DNA of 64,000 bases from Flavobacteriales bacterium. GTDB taxonomy: Bacteria > Bacteroidota > Bacteroidia > Flavobacteriales_D > Sanyastnellaceae. The translations under genes were made by a program, and so were the position numbers. Shown here in pieces: positions 9,135 to 17,837 of the stretch (its first letter is position 1; every line of letters starts with the position of its first letter). Location: NCBI GenBank assembly GCA_022447625.1, contig JAKVAX010000001.1, forward strand, positions 23,328-87,327, written 5' to 3'. The notes beneath the pieces are model-generated. The model ran no database searches. It was not told where the DNA came from and saw nothing but the letters and a program-made list of their open reading frames with translations.

Positions 9135-9499
9135 GCGGTTGAATAGCTACCCGTGGATAGGAGCACCAAGGTACAAGCTATTTCATAGTTAATACCGTTT
9201 TCTTCGAGAATTCGATACAGCTCTTCGTTTTCTGTGCCTGGGTTAAAGATTACCCGTTTCGGCGCTAGCCGAAGAATATAATTGAACCAAGAGGATTGAT
9301 TCCTGGGCCCAACATATAAAGTTACCGTTTCAATATTCTCAAGCAGAGGACGATCAGTGATAATCTTGTCACCACTGATGTGTCCGTCGCGAATGCCAAT
9401 AGGGTATACTTCTTCTCCGCATTCTTTCAATCGCTCCGTGGCGATGTAGCTATATTTACCCGGATTCGGACTAGCTCCGATGACTACTGTTCTATTCAT
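9131..9499 (-). CDS. CoA-binding domain protein (YccU-like)
   Basis: A 122-residue single-domain Rossmann protein. The start VVIGASPNPGKYSYIAT carries the Gly-x-Ser/Gly-rich nucleotide loop of CoA_binding_2 proteins, and VIFNPGTENEEL is the second conserved segment. The family binds CoA in crystal structures but has no well-established reaction. The usual Cys of the last strand is present (YEIACTLVLLSTG). It is the first gene of the trio ending with mltG. A weak TAATTTCA element lies 4 nt before the ATG on the minus strand. Confidence 0.85.
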   Translation of the reverse strand: MNRTVVIGASPNPGKYSYIATERLKECGEEVYPIGIRDGHISGDKIITDRPLLENIETVTLYVGPRNQSSWFNYILRLAPKRVIFNPGTENEELYRILEENGINYEIACTLVLLSTGSYSTA

Positions 9500-9581
9500 A
9501 ATGTGAAATTACAAACGCCTTGTTCACAGTTGGTCACAAAGCAGTCACGATCATTCTTCAGCTTTGCTACCTTGCATTCGT

Positions 9582-9589
9582 TACATTTG
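9582..9589 (+). promoter_or_regulatory. -7 element of the polysaccharide operon promoter
   Basis: TACATTTG is a perfect TAnnTTTG match, with TTTG 15 nt upstream (9563-9566) as a possible -33 element. It ends 29 nt before the first gene of the export operon. Confidence 0.6.
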
Positions 9590-9618
9590 TTCTCGAACAA
9601 ACTATTTATTCCGGCTGA

Positions 9619-10380
9619 ATGAAATACGGATTGCTTCTTATTGCAGTAGTTGCGGCGCTAGCCAGCTGTACCATTAACAGAAACGTCATGTTCAAGACTG
9701 ATCATGATTACGTTTACGATAGCCCCCCAACTGATTCTGCAGAGATTTCGGAGTACAAGATTTCTCCAAACGACATGTTGTTGGTGCGACTGTTTGCGAA
9801 CGACGGAGCGAAGCTGCTTGACATTACAGCAGGTACAGGAGATGCTCAGCAGTATGCTAACTTCTTGACAACAAACTTTTTGGTTGAAGTAGATGGAATG
9901 GTTGAGCTGCCGGAACTTGGCGAAATAGAGGTGGCCGGACTCACCCTGAATGAATGTGAAGAATTGTTGGAACAGCTTTATTCTGATTACTATGTGGAGC
10001 CATTTGCATTCGTTCAGGTGCTGAATAACCGGGTCATCGTATTCCCTGGAACGGGAAGTCAAGCGGCTGTGATTACACTTCAGAATGCCAATACCACAGT
10101 GATCGAAGCGATTGCTCTCGCCGGCGGACTCGCACAACGAGCAGACGCTCGAAAGGTGAAGCTCATACGATACTTCGATGATCGACGTGAAATCTATCTG
10201 ATGGATCTGTCTACGATTGAAGGTGTTGAATTCGCAAGCATGGTGGTGCAAGCCAACGATGTCATTTATGTTGAGCCAGTACCGGAAATTGCCAGCGAGG
10301 TGATGTCTGATTTGGCGCCATACGTGACCTTGGTGTCAGGGATTGCGCTGATTTATGCCATTCTACAAGGGGCATTCTAA
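9619..10380 (+). CDS. Polysaccharide export lipoprotein, Wza-like
   Basis: A 253-residue exporter of the Poly_export/SLBB family. The N-terminal lipobox (ALASCTI, Cys 16) predicts an outer-membrane lipoprotein. The polysaccharide export domain begins YKISPNDMLLVRLFANDG and contains EVDGMVELPELGEIEVAGLTL. An SLBB-type segment (VIEAIALAGGLAQRADARKVKLI) follows, and a C-terminal hydrophobic helix (YVTLVSGIALIYAILQG) could span the outer membrane as in Wza. It likely forms the channel for capsule or exopolysaccharide, working with the Wzc-like kinase 3 bp downstream. Confidence 0.92.
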   Translation: MKYGLLLIAVVAALASCTINRNVMFKTDHDYVYDSPPTDSAEISEYKISPNDMLLVRLFANDGAKLLDITAGTGDAQQYANFLTTNFLVEVDGMVELPELGEIEVAGLTLNECEELLEQLYSDYYVEPFAFVQVLNNRVIVFPGTGSQAAVITLQNANTTVIEAIALAGGLAQRADARKVKLIRYFDDRREIYLMDLSTIEGVEFASMVVQANDVIYVEPVPEIASEVMSDLAPYVTLVSGIALIYAILQGAF

Positions 10381-10383
10381 CCC

Positions 10384-12795
10384 ATGCAGCAAGACAAGAA
10401 TTTTGATGAATACAAAGAGAGGTTAACCAACTTCTCCTATGAGTTCGACCTCGGGCTCTTTATTCACATTCTCAAAAAATCGCTCCCGTGGATGGTAACG
10501 ATGATTGTCGTTGCCTTGGTGACAGGCTTCCTTTATCTCCGATATACGCCTGAAACCTATCAAGCAAAAGCCATCCTCCAATTAGGTGAAGACGATAGCG
10601 CTAACCGCGTCTTGAATGTCAATACGCTGACTGAGGATAATAGCATTGATGGCAGGGTAGAGCTTATTCGTTCGAAGCTTCTCATTCAGAAGACCCTTGA
10701 AAACATGCCGGTAGAGATCTCTTACTTCGCGAAAGGAGAGATCTTGACCAATGAGCATTACATCCTCTCACCGTATCGCGTTGAAATCGATAGCATCTGG
10801 AATGACCGCTTCATCAACCGCACTATGGTGATGGAGTTCGATCAAGACCTGAACTTTGATCTTCTGGTAGGAGGTGAAAAGTACTCGGGAAGTCCAGGTA
10901 AACCAGTGAGTTTCGATGGTATGGTGTTGAATGTTGTCATCGTCAATGAAAAAGCATTAAGGGCATCGATCGAGGAGTACGAGCTGTATTTCCGTCTGAA
11001 CAACACGAAGACTTTGGCGAATCGATTTGCCGGTGGGCTAGACATTCGCATCCTCAACAACACGGCGAAAACGGTTCAGATCTCTTACAAAGACAACAAC
11101 CCTTACCTAGCCAAAGACTTTGTAAGTGCTTTGTCTTCTGAATTCATTCGCTTCGACCTAGAGAAACGCCAGCGTTCAGATGAAAATATCTTGAACTTCA
11201 TTGATGCGCAGATTGATACGGTATTCGAACGCTTGAAGAATTCTGAGATTCTTCTGAACCAGTACAAGCAGTCGAATAAGATTACGGATCTACAGAGTAT
11301 TTCGGGGGTATACCTCAATCGCTTAACGGACCTTGAAACGCGTGTGATTCAGTTGGAGGTTGAAGAGAAACTCCTCAATGAGGTAGAGTCACTTACTCAA
11401 AAGAGTTCAACCGAAATTGAGATCTACAACCTCGTTCCTCTCGTTGCTGGAAGCCAATATGAAAGCGCCCTCAGCGGACTTTTAGAAACTTTAGAACGTC
11501 TACTTCTCGCCAAAGAAGAAGCCCTATTCCGGGTTACCGAAGAAAACAACAAAGTACAATCGCTCGAGTATCAAATCGGAATCCAGAAAGAGATCATCGT
11601 AAAGACGATTGATGCGATGCGCGAGAAGATTGGAGCGCGCAAAGATGAACTCTATGCGCAGCTGAAAGAGATTGAAGAAGTATACTACGATTTACCAACC
11701 AAAGAGCTTGAGTTCGCACGTCTAGAGCGTCTGTTCAATATCAATGAGAAGTACTACACGATGCTTCTGGAAAAGCGCATCGAATATCGAATATCCAAAG
11801 AAGGGTTCGTTACGCAGAACCAAATCCTTGAAGAAGCTCGCCTACCGCAGACGCCAATCGCACCGAAGCGAAACTTGATTTTAATCTCCTTCTTCTTGGC
11901 AGGACTCCTGTTGAGTTTCATCTTCATCTCAGTGCGCTATTTGTTGCACAATGAAATCACTTCATTGAATGAGGTAGTACGTCTTTCGAACGCTTCTATC
12001 AGCACTCTTGGAGTGATTCCGAAGTACAAGGAGAACGTTCCTGTTTCTATGCTCTTGGTAGATAGAAACCCGAAGTCACTCATTGCAGAGTCGTTCAGAA
12101 CGATCCGAACGAACATGCAGTTCCTGAATAATGAGGATGGTCCTAAGATAGCTGCTGTTACCTCGACCATTAGTGGAGAGGGGAAGACCTTCATTGCTCT
12201 CAACTTAGCGGGAATCATTGCGTTTAGTGGTAAGCGTGTGGTCGTGATTGATCTTGACATGCGTAAGCCCAAGATTCACAAAGGATTCGAGGTTGATAAT
12301 GATCGTGGGATGAGCACCATTCTTATCGGACGCACTAGCATTGAAGAGTGCATTCGCAATAGTCAGCTCGATAACCTAGATTTCATTACGGCCGGACCTA
12401 TTCCACCGAACCCAAGTGAGTTGATCATTAGCAAAAAGATGGATGAGGTGATTGAGTCCCTCATGAAAGAGTACGATATGGTCATCATTGATACACCGCC
12501 GGTTGGATTGGTGACCGATGGTATCGCCATTATCAACAAGGCTGATTTCCCATTGTACATCTTCCGCTCAGACTACAGTAAGAAGAAGTTTATCCAGAAC
12601 GTTGATCGTTTGATCAATGAGAATCAAATCTCGAAGTTGTCTGTCATTCTGAATGGTGTAGACTTCGACCGTAACAAGTACGCATATAACTATGGGTACG
12701 GTTATGGTTACGGTTATGGAACTGGCTATGGCTACGGCTATTACGACGAAAAACAACCGAAGAAGAAAGGAATACTCAAGCCAAGAAAGAAATGA
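10384..12795 (+). CDS. Polysaccharide co-polymerase / tyrosine autokinase, Wzc-like
   Basis: An 803-residue fusion of a Wzz chain-length domain and a BY-kinase. Two membrane helices (about 35-52 and 495-515) flank a periplasmic coiled-coil region. The cytoplasmic kinase has Walker A in TISGEGKTFIALNLA near residue 596, Walker A' in VVVIDLDMRKP and Walker B in MVIIDTPPVG. The C-terminus is an autophosphorylation tail with about ten Tyr alternating with Gly (12688-12747). The family controls polymer length and export by cycles of Tyr phosphorylation and oligomerisation. It sits directly after the Wza-like gene and overlaps rfbC by 4 nt. Confidence 0.94.
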   Translation: MQQDKNFDEYKERLTNFSYEFDLGLFIHILKKSLPWMVTMIVVALVTGFLYLRYTPETYQAKAILQLGEDDSANRVLNVNTLTEDNSIDGRVELIRSKLLIQKTLENMPVEISYFAKGEILTNEHYILSPYRVEIDSIWNDRFINRTMVMEFDQDLNFDLLVGGEKYSGSPGKPVSFDGMVLNVVIVNEKALRASIEEYELYFRLNNTKTLANRFAGGLDIRILNNTAKTVQISYKDNNPYLAKDFVSALSSEFIRFDLEKRQRSDENILNFIDAQIDTVFERLKNSEILLNQYKQSNKITDLQSISGVYLNRLTDLETRVIQLEVEEKLLNEVESLTQKSSTEIEIYNLVPLVAGSQYESALSGLLETLERLLLAKEEALFRVTEENNKVQSLEYQIGIQKEIIVKTIDAMREKIGARKDELYAQLKEIEEVYYDLPTKELEFARLERLFNINEKYYTMLLEKRIEYRISKEGFVTQNQILEEARLPQTPIAPKRNLILISFFLAGLLLSFIFISVRYLLHNEITSLNEVVRLSNASISTLGVIPKYKENVPVSMLLVDRNPKSLIAESFRTIRTNMQFLNNEDGPKIAAVTSTISGEGKTFIALNLAGIIAFSGKRVVVIDLDMRKPKIHKGFEVDNDRGMSTILIGRTSIEECIRNSQLDNLDFITAGPIPPNPSELIISKKMDEVIESLMKEYDMVIIDTPPVGLVTDGIAIINKADFPLYIFRSDYSKKKFIQNVDRLINENQISKLSVILNGVDFDRNKYAYNYGYGYGYGYGTGYGYGYYDEKQPKKKGILKPRKK

Positions 12796-13337
12796 AGGTA
12801 AGTTCGACACCGATCGAAGGTTTGTTAGTCATCGAACCATCGGTCTTCCGAGATGATAGAGGGTACTTCTTCGAGCCATTCAATGATCGCCGATTTCAAG
12901 AGGCAACAGGACTAGATGTTACATTCGTTCAAGACAATGAGTCGCTTTCCAAAGCCTACACTGTGCGCGGTTTACATTTTCAAGAACCACCAGTTCCACA
13001 AGGGAAATTAGTGCGCGTTTCGAGAGGAAAAGCGTTCGATGTAGCTGTTGATCTGCGCAAAGAATCGCCTACGTTCGGACAGCATCATATGGTGCTGCTA
13101 AGCGAGGAGAATAAACTTCAGTTCTGGATTCCTCCGGGCTTTGCTCATGGGTTTTTGACCCTTGAAGATGACACAGTATTCAGTTATAAGTGCACGGGTT
13201 ACTATGCTCCTGAATGCGAACGAACCTTGCGATGGAATGATCCTATTCTGGCCATCGATTGGGGTGTAGAAGAACCGCTCATTAGCGAGAAAGATGCAGA
13301 TGCACCTGGATGGGCTGAATATGAAAGTCCGTTCTAA
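12792..13337 (+). CDS. rfbC: dTDP-4-dehydrorhamnose 3,5-epimerase
   Basis: A 181-residue cupin epimerase that converts dTDP-4-keto-6-deoxyglucose to dTDP-4-keto-L-rhamnose. Diagnostic segments are FVQDNESLSKAYTVRGLHFQ, with the catalytic His, and FWIPPGFAHGFLTLEDD, which includes the metal-like His pair and substrate contacts; the Tyr general acid is in VFSYKCTGYY. rfbA, rfbB and rfbD are not in the window. Overlap of 4 nt with the kinase gene suggests translational coupling. It implies that an L-rhamnose-type or related 6-deoxy sugar enters the exported polymer or O-antigen. Confidence 0.93.
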   Translation: MKVSSTPIEGLLVIEPSVFRDDRGYFFEPFNDRRFQEATGLDVTFVQDNESLSKAYTVRGLHFQEPPVPQGKLVRVSRGKAFDVAVDLRKESPTFGQHHMVLLSEENKLQFWIPPGFAHGFLTLEDDTVFSYKCTGYYAPECERTLRWNDPILAIDWGVEEPLISEKDADAPGWAEYESPF

Positions 13338-14393
13338 ATGACACTAGCCACTGGACTCTTCATTCTTTGTGCCTTTGCGCTGTCAATAGCCGTGAATGGA
13401 CTGCTCCTGCGTTTTCTTCGAACCTTAGGAACCAAGAATCAAGAGGCGAAACTCCAAGTTCGTTGGAGCGCGCAAACGAAGCCCACTATTGGCGGGATTT
13501 CATTCTTTACTGGCTTCCTTTTTTCTTTCCTATTCGCAGCGCTTGTAATAGATGACCCTCTGATGCCAATGTCTGCTCAAGTAGCCATTCTCATCGCTTC
13601 GACATTGGGGTTTGTCATGGGATTAGCCGATGATGCTTTCAATACGAAACCGTTATTGAAGTTCTTAGCACAAATTGCCTGTGGTTTGATTCTCGCCTTC
13701 GGCGGAATAACCATTGACTTAGGAGTTGGAAGAGCCTTAGACATGTTCTTTACGGTGCTATGGGTGATTACATTGATGAATTCCTTGAATATGTTAGACA
13801 ACATGGATGGTGTTTCATCTTCGGTGGCGCTAACGATTTTAGGTGCGATTTGGTTTGTGCTTCCCACGGGGTCAGTAGTGTCGCTGATATGCTTGGGAAT
13901 GATGCTCACCATCGGTGCCTTCCTCGTATTCAATTGGCATCCTTCCTCGATGTATATGGGGGATAGCGGTAGTCAGCTCATTGGAGTGATGGTTGCAGCG
14001 ATGACCTTGGTGTATGCACAAGGAGAGTTAAGCTTTATTCCGGCAGGAGGGGCTTCACTTTTTGTGGGACTGATCTTACTGTGTTTCACGACCCTATGTG
14101 ATACGGCGGTAGTTACATCAAGTCGATTGATGTCAAAGAGATCGCCGTTTGTTGGAGGTCGTGATCATACCACGCACAACCTGTCTTATCTAGGTTTAAA
14201 AGATAATTTGATCGCCTTCATTTATTTTGTTTGGAATATTCTGAATGCTACGCTGGCAATCTTTTTGCTCACGTATACTAAAGAAGGAATTACACGTTGG
14301 TTATTAGGAGTTGTATTATACATGCTCCTCGTTTTTATATCTTTCTTAATCGTATCGCGTAAGAACTTACACAAGGGAAAATACACCTATTAA
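13338..14393 (+). CDS. Undecaprenyl-phosphate sugar-1-phosphate transferase (WecA/MraY family)
   Basis: A 351-residue polytopic membrane enzyme (about ten helices) of the PNPT family, which loads the first sugar-phosphate onto undecaprenyl phosphate. Conserved motifs are KPTIGGI, LADDAFNTKPLLKF (the DDxxNxK-like acidic motif), NMLDNMDGVS (N-x-x-N-x-x-D-G) and MGDSGSQLIG, and a late cytoplasmic HTTHNL loop replaces the MraY-type HH segment. Lack of the MraY-specific C-terminal motif and the operon context favour a WecA/WbpL-like initiator for polysaccharide rather than peptidoglycan. It follows rfbC without a gap. Confidence 0.88.
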   Translation: MTLATGLFILCAFALSIAVNGLLLRFLRTLGTKNQEAKLQVRWSAQTKPTIGGISFFTGFLFSFLFAALVIDDPLMPMSAQVAILIASTLGFVMGLADDAFNTKPLLKFLAQIACGLILAFGGITIDLGVGRALDMFFTVLWVITLMNSLNMLDNMDGVSSSVALTILGAIWFVLPTGSVVSLICLGMMLTIGAFLVFNWHPSSMYMGDSGSQLIGVMVAAMTLVYAQGELSFIPAGGASLFVGLILLCFTTLCDTAVVTSSRLMSKRSPFVGGRDHTTHNLSYLGLKDNLIAFIYFVWNILNATLAIFLLTYTKEGITRWLLGVVLYMLLVFISFLIVSRKNLHKGKYTY

Positions 14394-14394
14394 T

Positions 14395-15324
14395 ATGGCA
14401 CGCTCTATCCGTTTTTTGACCACGACGTTATCAGTGGCAGGAGTTCTCCTAATCGCTTACTTCCTCATGGGGTATTCAAAGCCGATTCCTGAACGAAAGG
14501 CAGATGAGATGTACAAAGATCATGTCGAAGAAAACTACAAGGTCTTTAGTCTAGCGACCCCAGAAGAAGTGTATTTCGCAGGTGAACGAGTGCCTATGGA
14601 AACCTTTGGTGTGCGTGAGAAACTCGATCGCGAGCTACTGGTGAATACCTATTGGCATAGCAATACCTTCTTGACTTTCAAGCGCGCGAATCGCTGGTTC
14701 CCGGTCATTGAGCCAATCCTTGAAAAGAATGGTGTGCCTGATGATTTCAAGTACCTAGCAGTGATTGAAAGTGGCTTGACCAATGCCGTGTCTCCAGCAG
14801 GAGCAACGGGGTTCTGGCAGTTCATGAAGACCACTGGTAAGAGCTATGGTCTAGAAATTACCAGCGAGGTGGATGAGCGTTACCACGTTGAAAAATCGAC
14901 AGAAGCGGCGTGTCAATACCTCCTTGATGCTTACGAGAAATATGGAGATTGGGCCTTAGTAGCAGCTTCGTACAACATGGGTATGGGCGGTGTGAATAAG
15001 CAGCTCAAAAACCAGCAAGTAGATGAGTATTGGGATCTTCTCTTAAATCAAGAGACCGGACGTTACGTTTACCGCATCTTGGCGATCAAAGAGATCTTGA
15101 ACAATAGCGGAGATTACGGATTCGTTCTTCGTCCAAAAGACCTCTACGAGCCCTACGAAACGCGCACTGTGATGCTGGACTCAGCCGTTGCTGATTTTGC
15201 TTCATACGCGAAAGAGCAAGGGGTGAATTACAACATCCTAAAGACCATGAATCCATGGTTGCGCAAGGCTTCGCTGACGAACAAGTACAAGAAGCAGTAC
15301 CAGATTGTTCTTCCTGCTGAATAG
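14395..15324 (+). CDS. Lytic transglycosylase, SLT domain (MltD-like)
   Basis: A 309-residue murein hydrolase with one N-terminal membrane segment (residues ~8-25). The SLT domain includes FKYLAVIESGLTNAVSPAGA, where Glu near residue 125 is the catalytic acid, then TGFWQFM and VAASYNMGMGGV, all diagnostic. It cleaves MurNAc-GlcNAc bonds with formation of 1,6-anhydro ends. As the last gene of the export operon, 1 bp after the transferase gene, it may open the peptidoglycan to let the export machine assemble; this is inferred from context. Its stop is 2 bp from the convergent CoA-transferase gene. Confidence 0.92.
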   Translation: MARSIRFLTTTLSVAGVLLIAYFLMGYSKPIPERKADEMYKDHVEENYKVFSLATPEEVYFAGERVPMETFGVREKLDRELLVNTYWHSNTFLTFKRANRWFPVIEPILEKNGVPDDFKYLAVIESGLTNAVSPAGATGFWQFMKTTGKSYGLEITSEVDERYHVEKSTEAACQYLLDAYEKYGDWALVAASYNMGMGGVNKQLKNQQVDEYWDLLLNQETGRYVYRILAIKEILNNSGDYGFVLRPKDLYEPYETRTVMLDSAVADFASYAKEQGVNYNILKTMNPWLRKASLTNKYKKQYQIVLPAE

Positions 15325-15326
15325 TG

Positions 15327-16385
15327 TCAGTTGCGCTTGAATGCCACCGAAGACAATCGTGTGGTCATCATTCCTTCCTGTTCTTCTTCTAGTTTCATTG
15401 ATTTCGCTAGCGCGGAATCGCATACTTCGTCCATTGAACGAATGCTCCCTGCTGGGACAAAATTTTCATGGCACCATACTAGGAAAGGGGCTGCTTGCTG
15501 TTGAGCAAACAGCGGCGCCAACGCTTCATTTAACAATTGACGATGACTAACACGTTGAGGGTTCGTTTGGAAGCGACGGTCACTCGCTAATTCTGGTGCA
15601 CCGAGATGGGTAACCATCTTTTCAAACTGTCGGTCGCTACCAATGGCGAGAACGATCCATTTGTTATCGTGACTTTTATAGAGATCTCCATAAGGAGCGA
15701 TGTTAGGGTGCTGTGTACCCAATGGTTGAGCAACATGACCTGCCATTAAATAATTGCTGGCTTGATTCACTAAGGCGGCCAGGGCAGAACCTTCGAGCGA
15801 AACGTTGAATGAACTGCCTTTTCCAGTGCGCTCTCGTTGATACAAACCGAGCAATATACTTTGCTTCATTTGATGCGCAGCAAGAACGTCAATCAAGGCC
15901 ACGGGCATTTTTATCGGCCCTGAGCTCGATGATCCGTTCATATACATGAAACCTGTTTCAGCTTGCAATACCACGTCGTAGGCGACCCTATCGAGTGTGA
16001 ATTCAAATCCTTGAAGATGACAATGGACGAGGTGGGGGTGAAGAGAGGCGATGCTTTCAGGAGTGAGACTAAACTTCTCCAAGTCGGCATGCTTGTAATT
16101 CTCAATGAGTACATCGCACTCTTCCATCCAACGATGAATCTGTTGTTGTGCGCTCGGCTCGCTTAGATCCAGATAGTGAACTTCTTTGCCGTAGTTGACA
16201 CTCGCATAGTAAGCAGAAACACCGTCGGATGATTCATTCGGCAATCGCCAATTGCGGGTGACATCGCCTCCCGGTTTTTCAACTTTAATAACGTGAGCTC
16301 CGAGTTCAGCTAAGAAAGTGCCAACGGAAGGTCCGGCCAGTACACTTGAAAGGTCAAGTACTTTGAGGTGTTCGAGTTCTTTCAC
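15327..16385 (-). CDS. CaiB/BaiF-type (family III) CoA-transferase
   Basis: A 352-residue enzyme of the formyl-CoA transferase / alpha-methylacyl-CoA racemase family. The opening LKVLDLSSVLAGPSVGTFLA and the segment VIKVEKPGGDVTRNW are family signatures, as is DVLIENYKHADLEKF. The catalytic Asp is expected near AYDVVLQAETGFMYMNG. Reaction (transfer or racemisation) is not resolved. The start is a GTG at 16385, supported by a perfect TACATTTG element only 4 nt upstream, so the transcript is probably leaderless. A 13-mer repeat copy at 15405-15417 lies near the 3' end, antisense to the gene. Confidence 0.85.
   Translation of the reverse strand: MKELEHLKVLDLSSVLAGPSVGTFLAELGAHVIKVEKPGGDVTRNWRLPNESSDGVSAYYASVNYGKEVHYLDLSEPSAQQQIHRWMEECDVLIENYKHADLEKFSLTPESIASLHPHLVHCHLQGFEFTLDRVAYDVVLQAETGFMYMNGSSSSGPIKMPVALIDVLAAHQMKQSILLGLYQRERTGKGSSFNVSLEGSALAALVNQASNYLMAGHVAQPLGTQHPNIAPYGDLYKSHDNKWIVLAIGSDRQFEKMVTHLGAPELASDRRFQTNPQRVSHRQLLNEALAPLFAQQQAAPFLVWCHENFVPAGSIRSMDEVCDSALAKSMKLEEEQEGMMTTRLSSVAFKRN
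15405..15417 (+). repeat. 13-mer CGCTAGCGCGGAA, perfect copy 2
   Basis: Perfect copy on the plus strand, antisense to the CoA-transferase gene. In the gene it is read as SALAK, a frame different from most other copies. Confidence 0.9.
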
Positions 16386-16389
16386 AGTT

Positions 16390-16397
16390 CAAATGTA
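16390..16397 (-). promoter_or_regulatory. -7 element, leaderless GTG start of the CoA-transferase
   Basis: The minus strand reads TACATTTG, a perfect TAnnTTTG match, then AACT and the GTG start codon. This is the clearest case of a promoter set directly on a start codon in the window. Confidence 0.6.
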
Positions 16398-16398
16398 A

Positions 16399-17697
16399 CT
16401 ATGAAAGGGCTTCCTTAAAGGTGTCAATTGCTCGTTGACGAGCTGATTTATGTTCTACAATAGGTTGCGGGTAGCTCGGGGTGCCATATTCCGGTACCCA
16501 ACGTCTGATGTACTTAAATTCTGGATCAAACTTCTTTTGCTGAGATTCAGGGTTGAAAACACGGAAGTAAGGAGCGGCGTCGGCCCCACTGCTGGCGGCC
16601 CATTGCCATCCACCAATATTGCTTGCTAATTCAAAGTCTAGAAGTTTCTCAGCAAAGTATCGTTCTCCCCAGCGCCAATCAATCAGCAAGTGCTTTGTGA
16701 GAAAGCTGGCAACGATCATACGCACGCGGTTATGCATGAATCCAGTAGCATTCAACTCCCGCATGCCGGCATCTACAATCGGGTAACCTGTTTTGCCTGC
16801 ACACCAGGCGTTGAAGTGGTCTTCATTGTTATCCCAAGGAATCAGATCGTATTTCGCTTTAAAGGCTTGGTCTACTGAGTGGGGGAAATGAAAGATGAGC
16901 ATCTGGTAAAAGTCGCGCCAGATCAATTCATTGAGCCATTTCTCACTATACATCGTCCCTTTCCGCGCTAGCGAACGAATTGAAACCGTACCAAAACGAA
17001 GATGTAAACTCAAACGTGAAGTTCCCTTGATTGATGGCATGTCGCGCTTGTCTCCATAAACTTCGAGCAACTCCGAATCAACCGTACGGCCAGGGAATTC
17101 TGTTGAAGTCTCTTCGAAGCCCATCGATGTAAGACTTGGAAGTTGAGAAGTGGCGCCGGTGTGAAGATTAGCTAAGGCTCCCTTGGAATCAAAAGCATCG
17201 TACTGTCCTGAGACAAGTGTCTTTTTCCACTTCTTCATGTAAGGAGTGAAAACAGTGTAGGGCAATCCATCGTCTTTAACGACTTCTGACTTCTCGAAGA
17301 TGACATGGTCTTTGCTCCCTATGAGAGGAATGTCTTGGTTCTGCAGAAAACTGAAAATACTCTTGTCTCTTTCTAGAGCATACGGTTCATAATCACGATT
17401 GCAAAAAACCTTAGCAACTGGATAATCTTTCAAGATTTGTGGCCAGACATCATGGAGAGTACCGTAATATACGTGAAGACTACTTCCTGCTTTTTCGTAT
17501 TCGTTGGTAAGTCGAGCTAATTCTTGGTGAATGAAAACCACGCGTGCATCCGTTGTCGAAAGTTTGTTAAGAATACCCTTGTCAAAAATGAACACTGGTT
17601 GAACAGGTGAACCGTTGGATAGGGCCTTGTAAAGACCAGCATTATCTTCAATGCGAAGATCTCTGCGATGCCAGAAAATATTTACCACGTCAGCCAT
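16399..17697 (-). CDS. phrB: Deoxyribodipyrimidine photolyase
   Basis: A 432-residue cryptochrome/photolyase. The N-terminal Rossmann antenna domain begins VNIFWHRRDLRIEDN. The FAD-binding domain carries TGYPIVDAGMRELNATGFMH and NRVRMIVASFLTKHLLIDWR, then FELASNIGGWQW, which contains the Trp residues used for substrate stacking and electron transfer. It repairs UV-induced cyclobutane dimers with blue light, fitting a surface-water habitat. The length is close to the class I family, slightly short. One 13-mer repeat copy (16961-16973) lies in the middle and encodes SLARK. It is followed at 13 bp by the CoA-transferase gene, which has its own promoter element. Confidence 0.93.
   Translation of the reverse strand: MADVVNIFWHRRDLRIEDNAGLYKALSNGSPVQPVFIFDKGILNKLSTTDARVVFIHQELARLTNEYEKAGSSLHVYYGTLHDVWPQILKDYPVAKVFCNRDYEPYALERDKSIFSFLQNQDIPLIGSKDHVIFEKSEVVKDDGLPYTVFTPYMKKWKKTLVSGQYDAFDSKGALANLHTGATSQLPSLTSMGFEETSTEFPGRTVDSELLEVYGDKRDMPSIKGTSRLSLHLRFGTVSIRSLARKGTMYSEKWLNELIWRDFYQMLIFHFPHSVDQAFKAKYDLIPWDNNEDHFNAWCAGKTGYPIVDAGMRELNATGFMHNRVRMIVASFLTKHLLIDWRWGERYFAEKLLDFELASNIGGWQWAASSGADAAPYFRVFNPESQQKKFDPEFKYIRRWVPEYGTPSYPQPIVEHKSARQRAIDTFKEALS
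16961..16973 (-). repeat. 13-mer CGCTAGCGCGGAA, perfect copy 3
   Basis: Perfect copy on the minus strand in the photolyase gene, sense orientation, read in the SLARK frame, flanked as TTCGCTAGCGCGGAAA. Confidence 0.9.
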
Positions 17698-17719
17698 TTC
17701 GATACAATGTAAAAAGATA

Positions 17720-17743
17720 ATAGCCCGGCAAAGACCGGGCTAT
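17720..17743 (-). terminator. Hairpin terminator of an unassigned short minus-strand transcript
   Basis: A perfect 9-bp stem (ATAGCCCGG / CCGGGCTAT) with a 6-nt loop, followed on the minus strand by TATCTTTTTAC. No annotated gene precedes it on that strand, so it probably ends a short RNA starting near 17.85-17.9 kb. Confidence 0.7.
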
Positions 17744-17765
17744 CGTCCAAAATCAAATGATTGAT

Positions 17766-17837
17766 TTAACACCTTACGATCGCTAAGCGGTTGCCCGCCT
17801 GCTGAGTGAAGAACAGCGACTTGAGCCAGAAGTTCAT
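17766..17837 (-). CDS. Possible 23-residue peptide ORF ahead of a terminator
   Basis: A short frame starting MNFWLKSLFFTQQ and ending RLAIVRC. The ATG is preceded on the minus strand by a purine-poor, T-rich stretch, and the stop codon is followed 22 bp later by the hairpin at 17720-17743. The N-terminal half is hydrophobic. I do not recognise the peptide. The unit could equally be a non-coding small RNA, in which case the frame is accidental. Confidence 0.3.
   Translation of the reverse strand: MNFWLKSLFFTQQAGNRLAIVRC

Noticed and set aside
9255..9275. GGCGCTAGCC sites (here and near 9655) as more copies of the 13-mer
   Set aside because: Only the GCGCTAGC core matches; neither the CGGAA arm nor the outer CG is present. 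A CTAG-containing hexamer alone is expected by chance.
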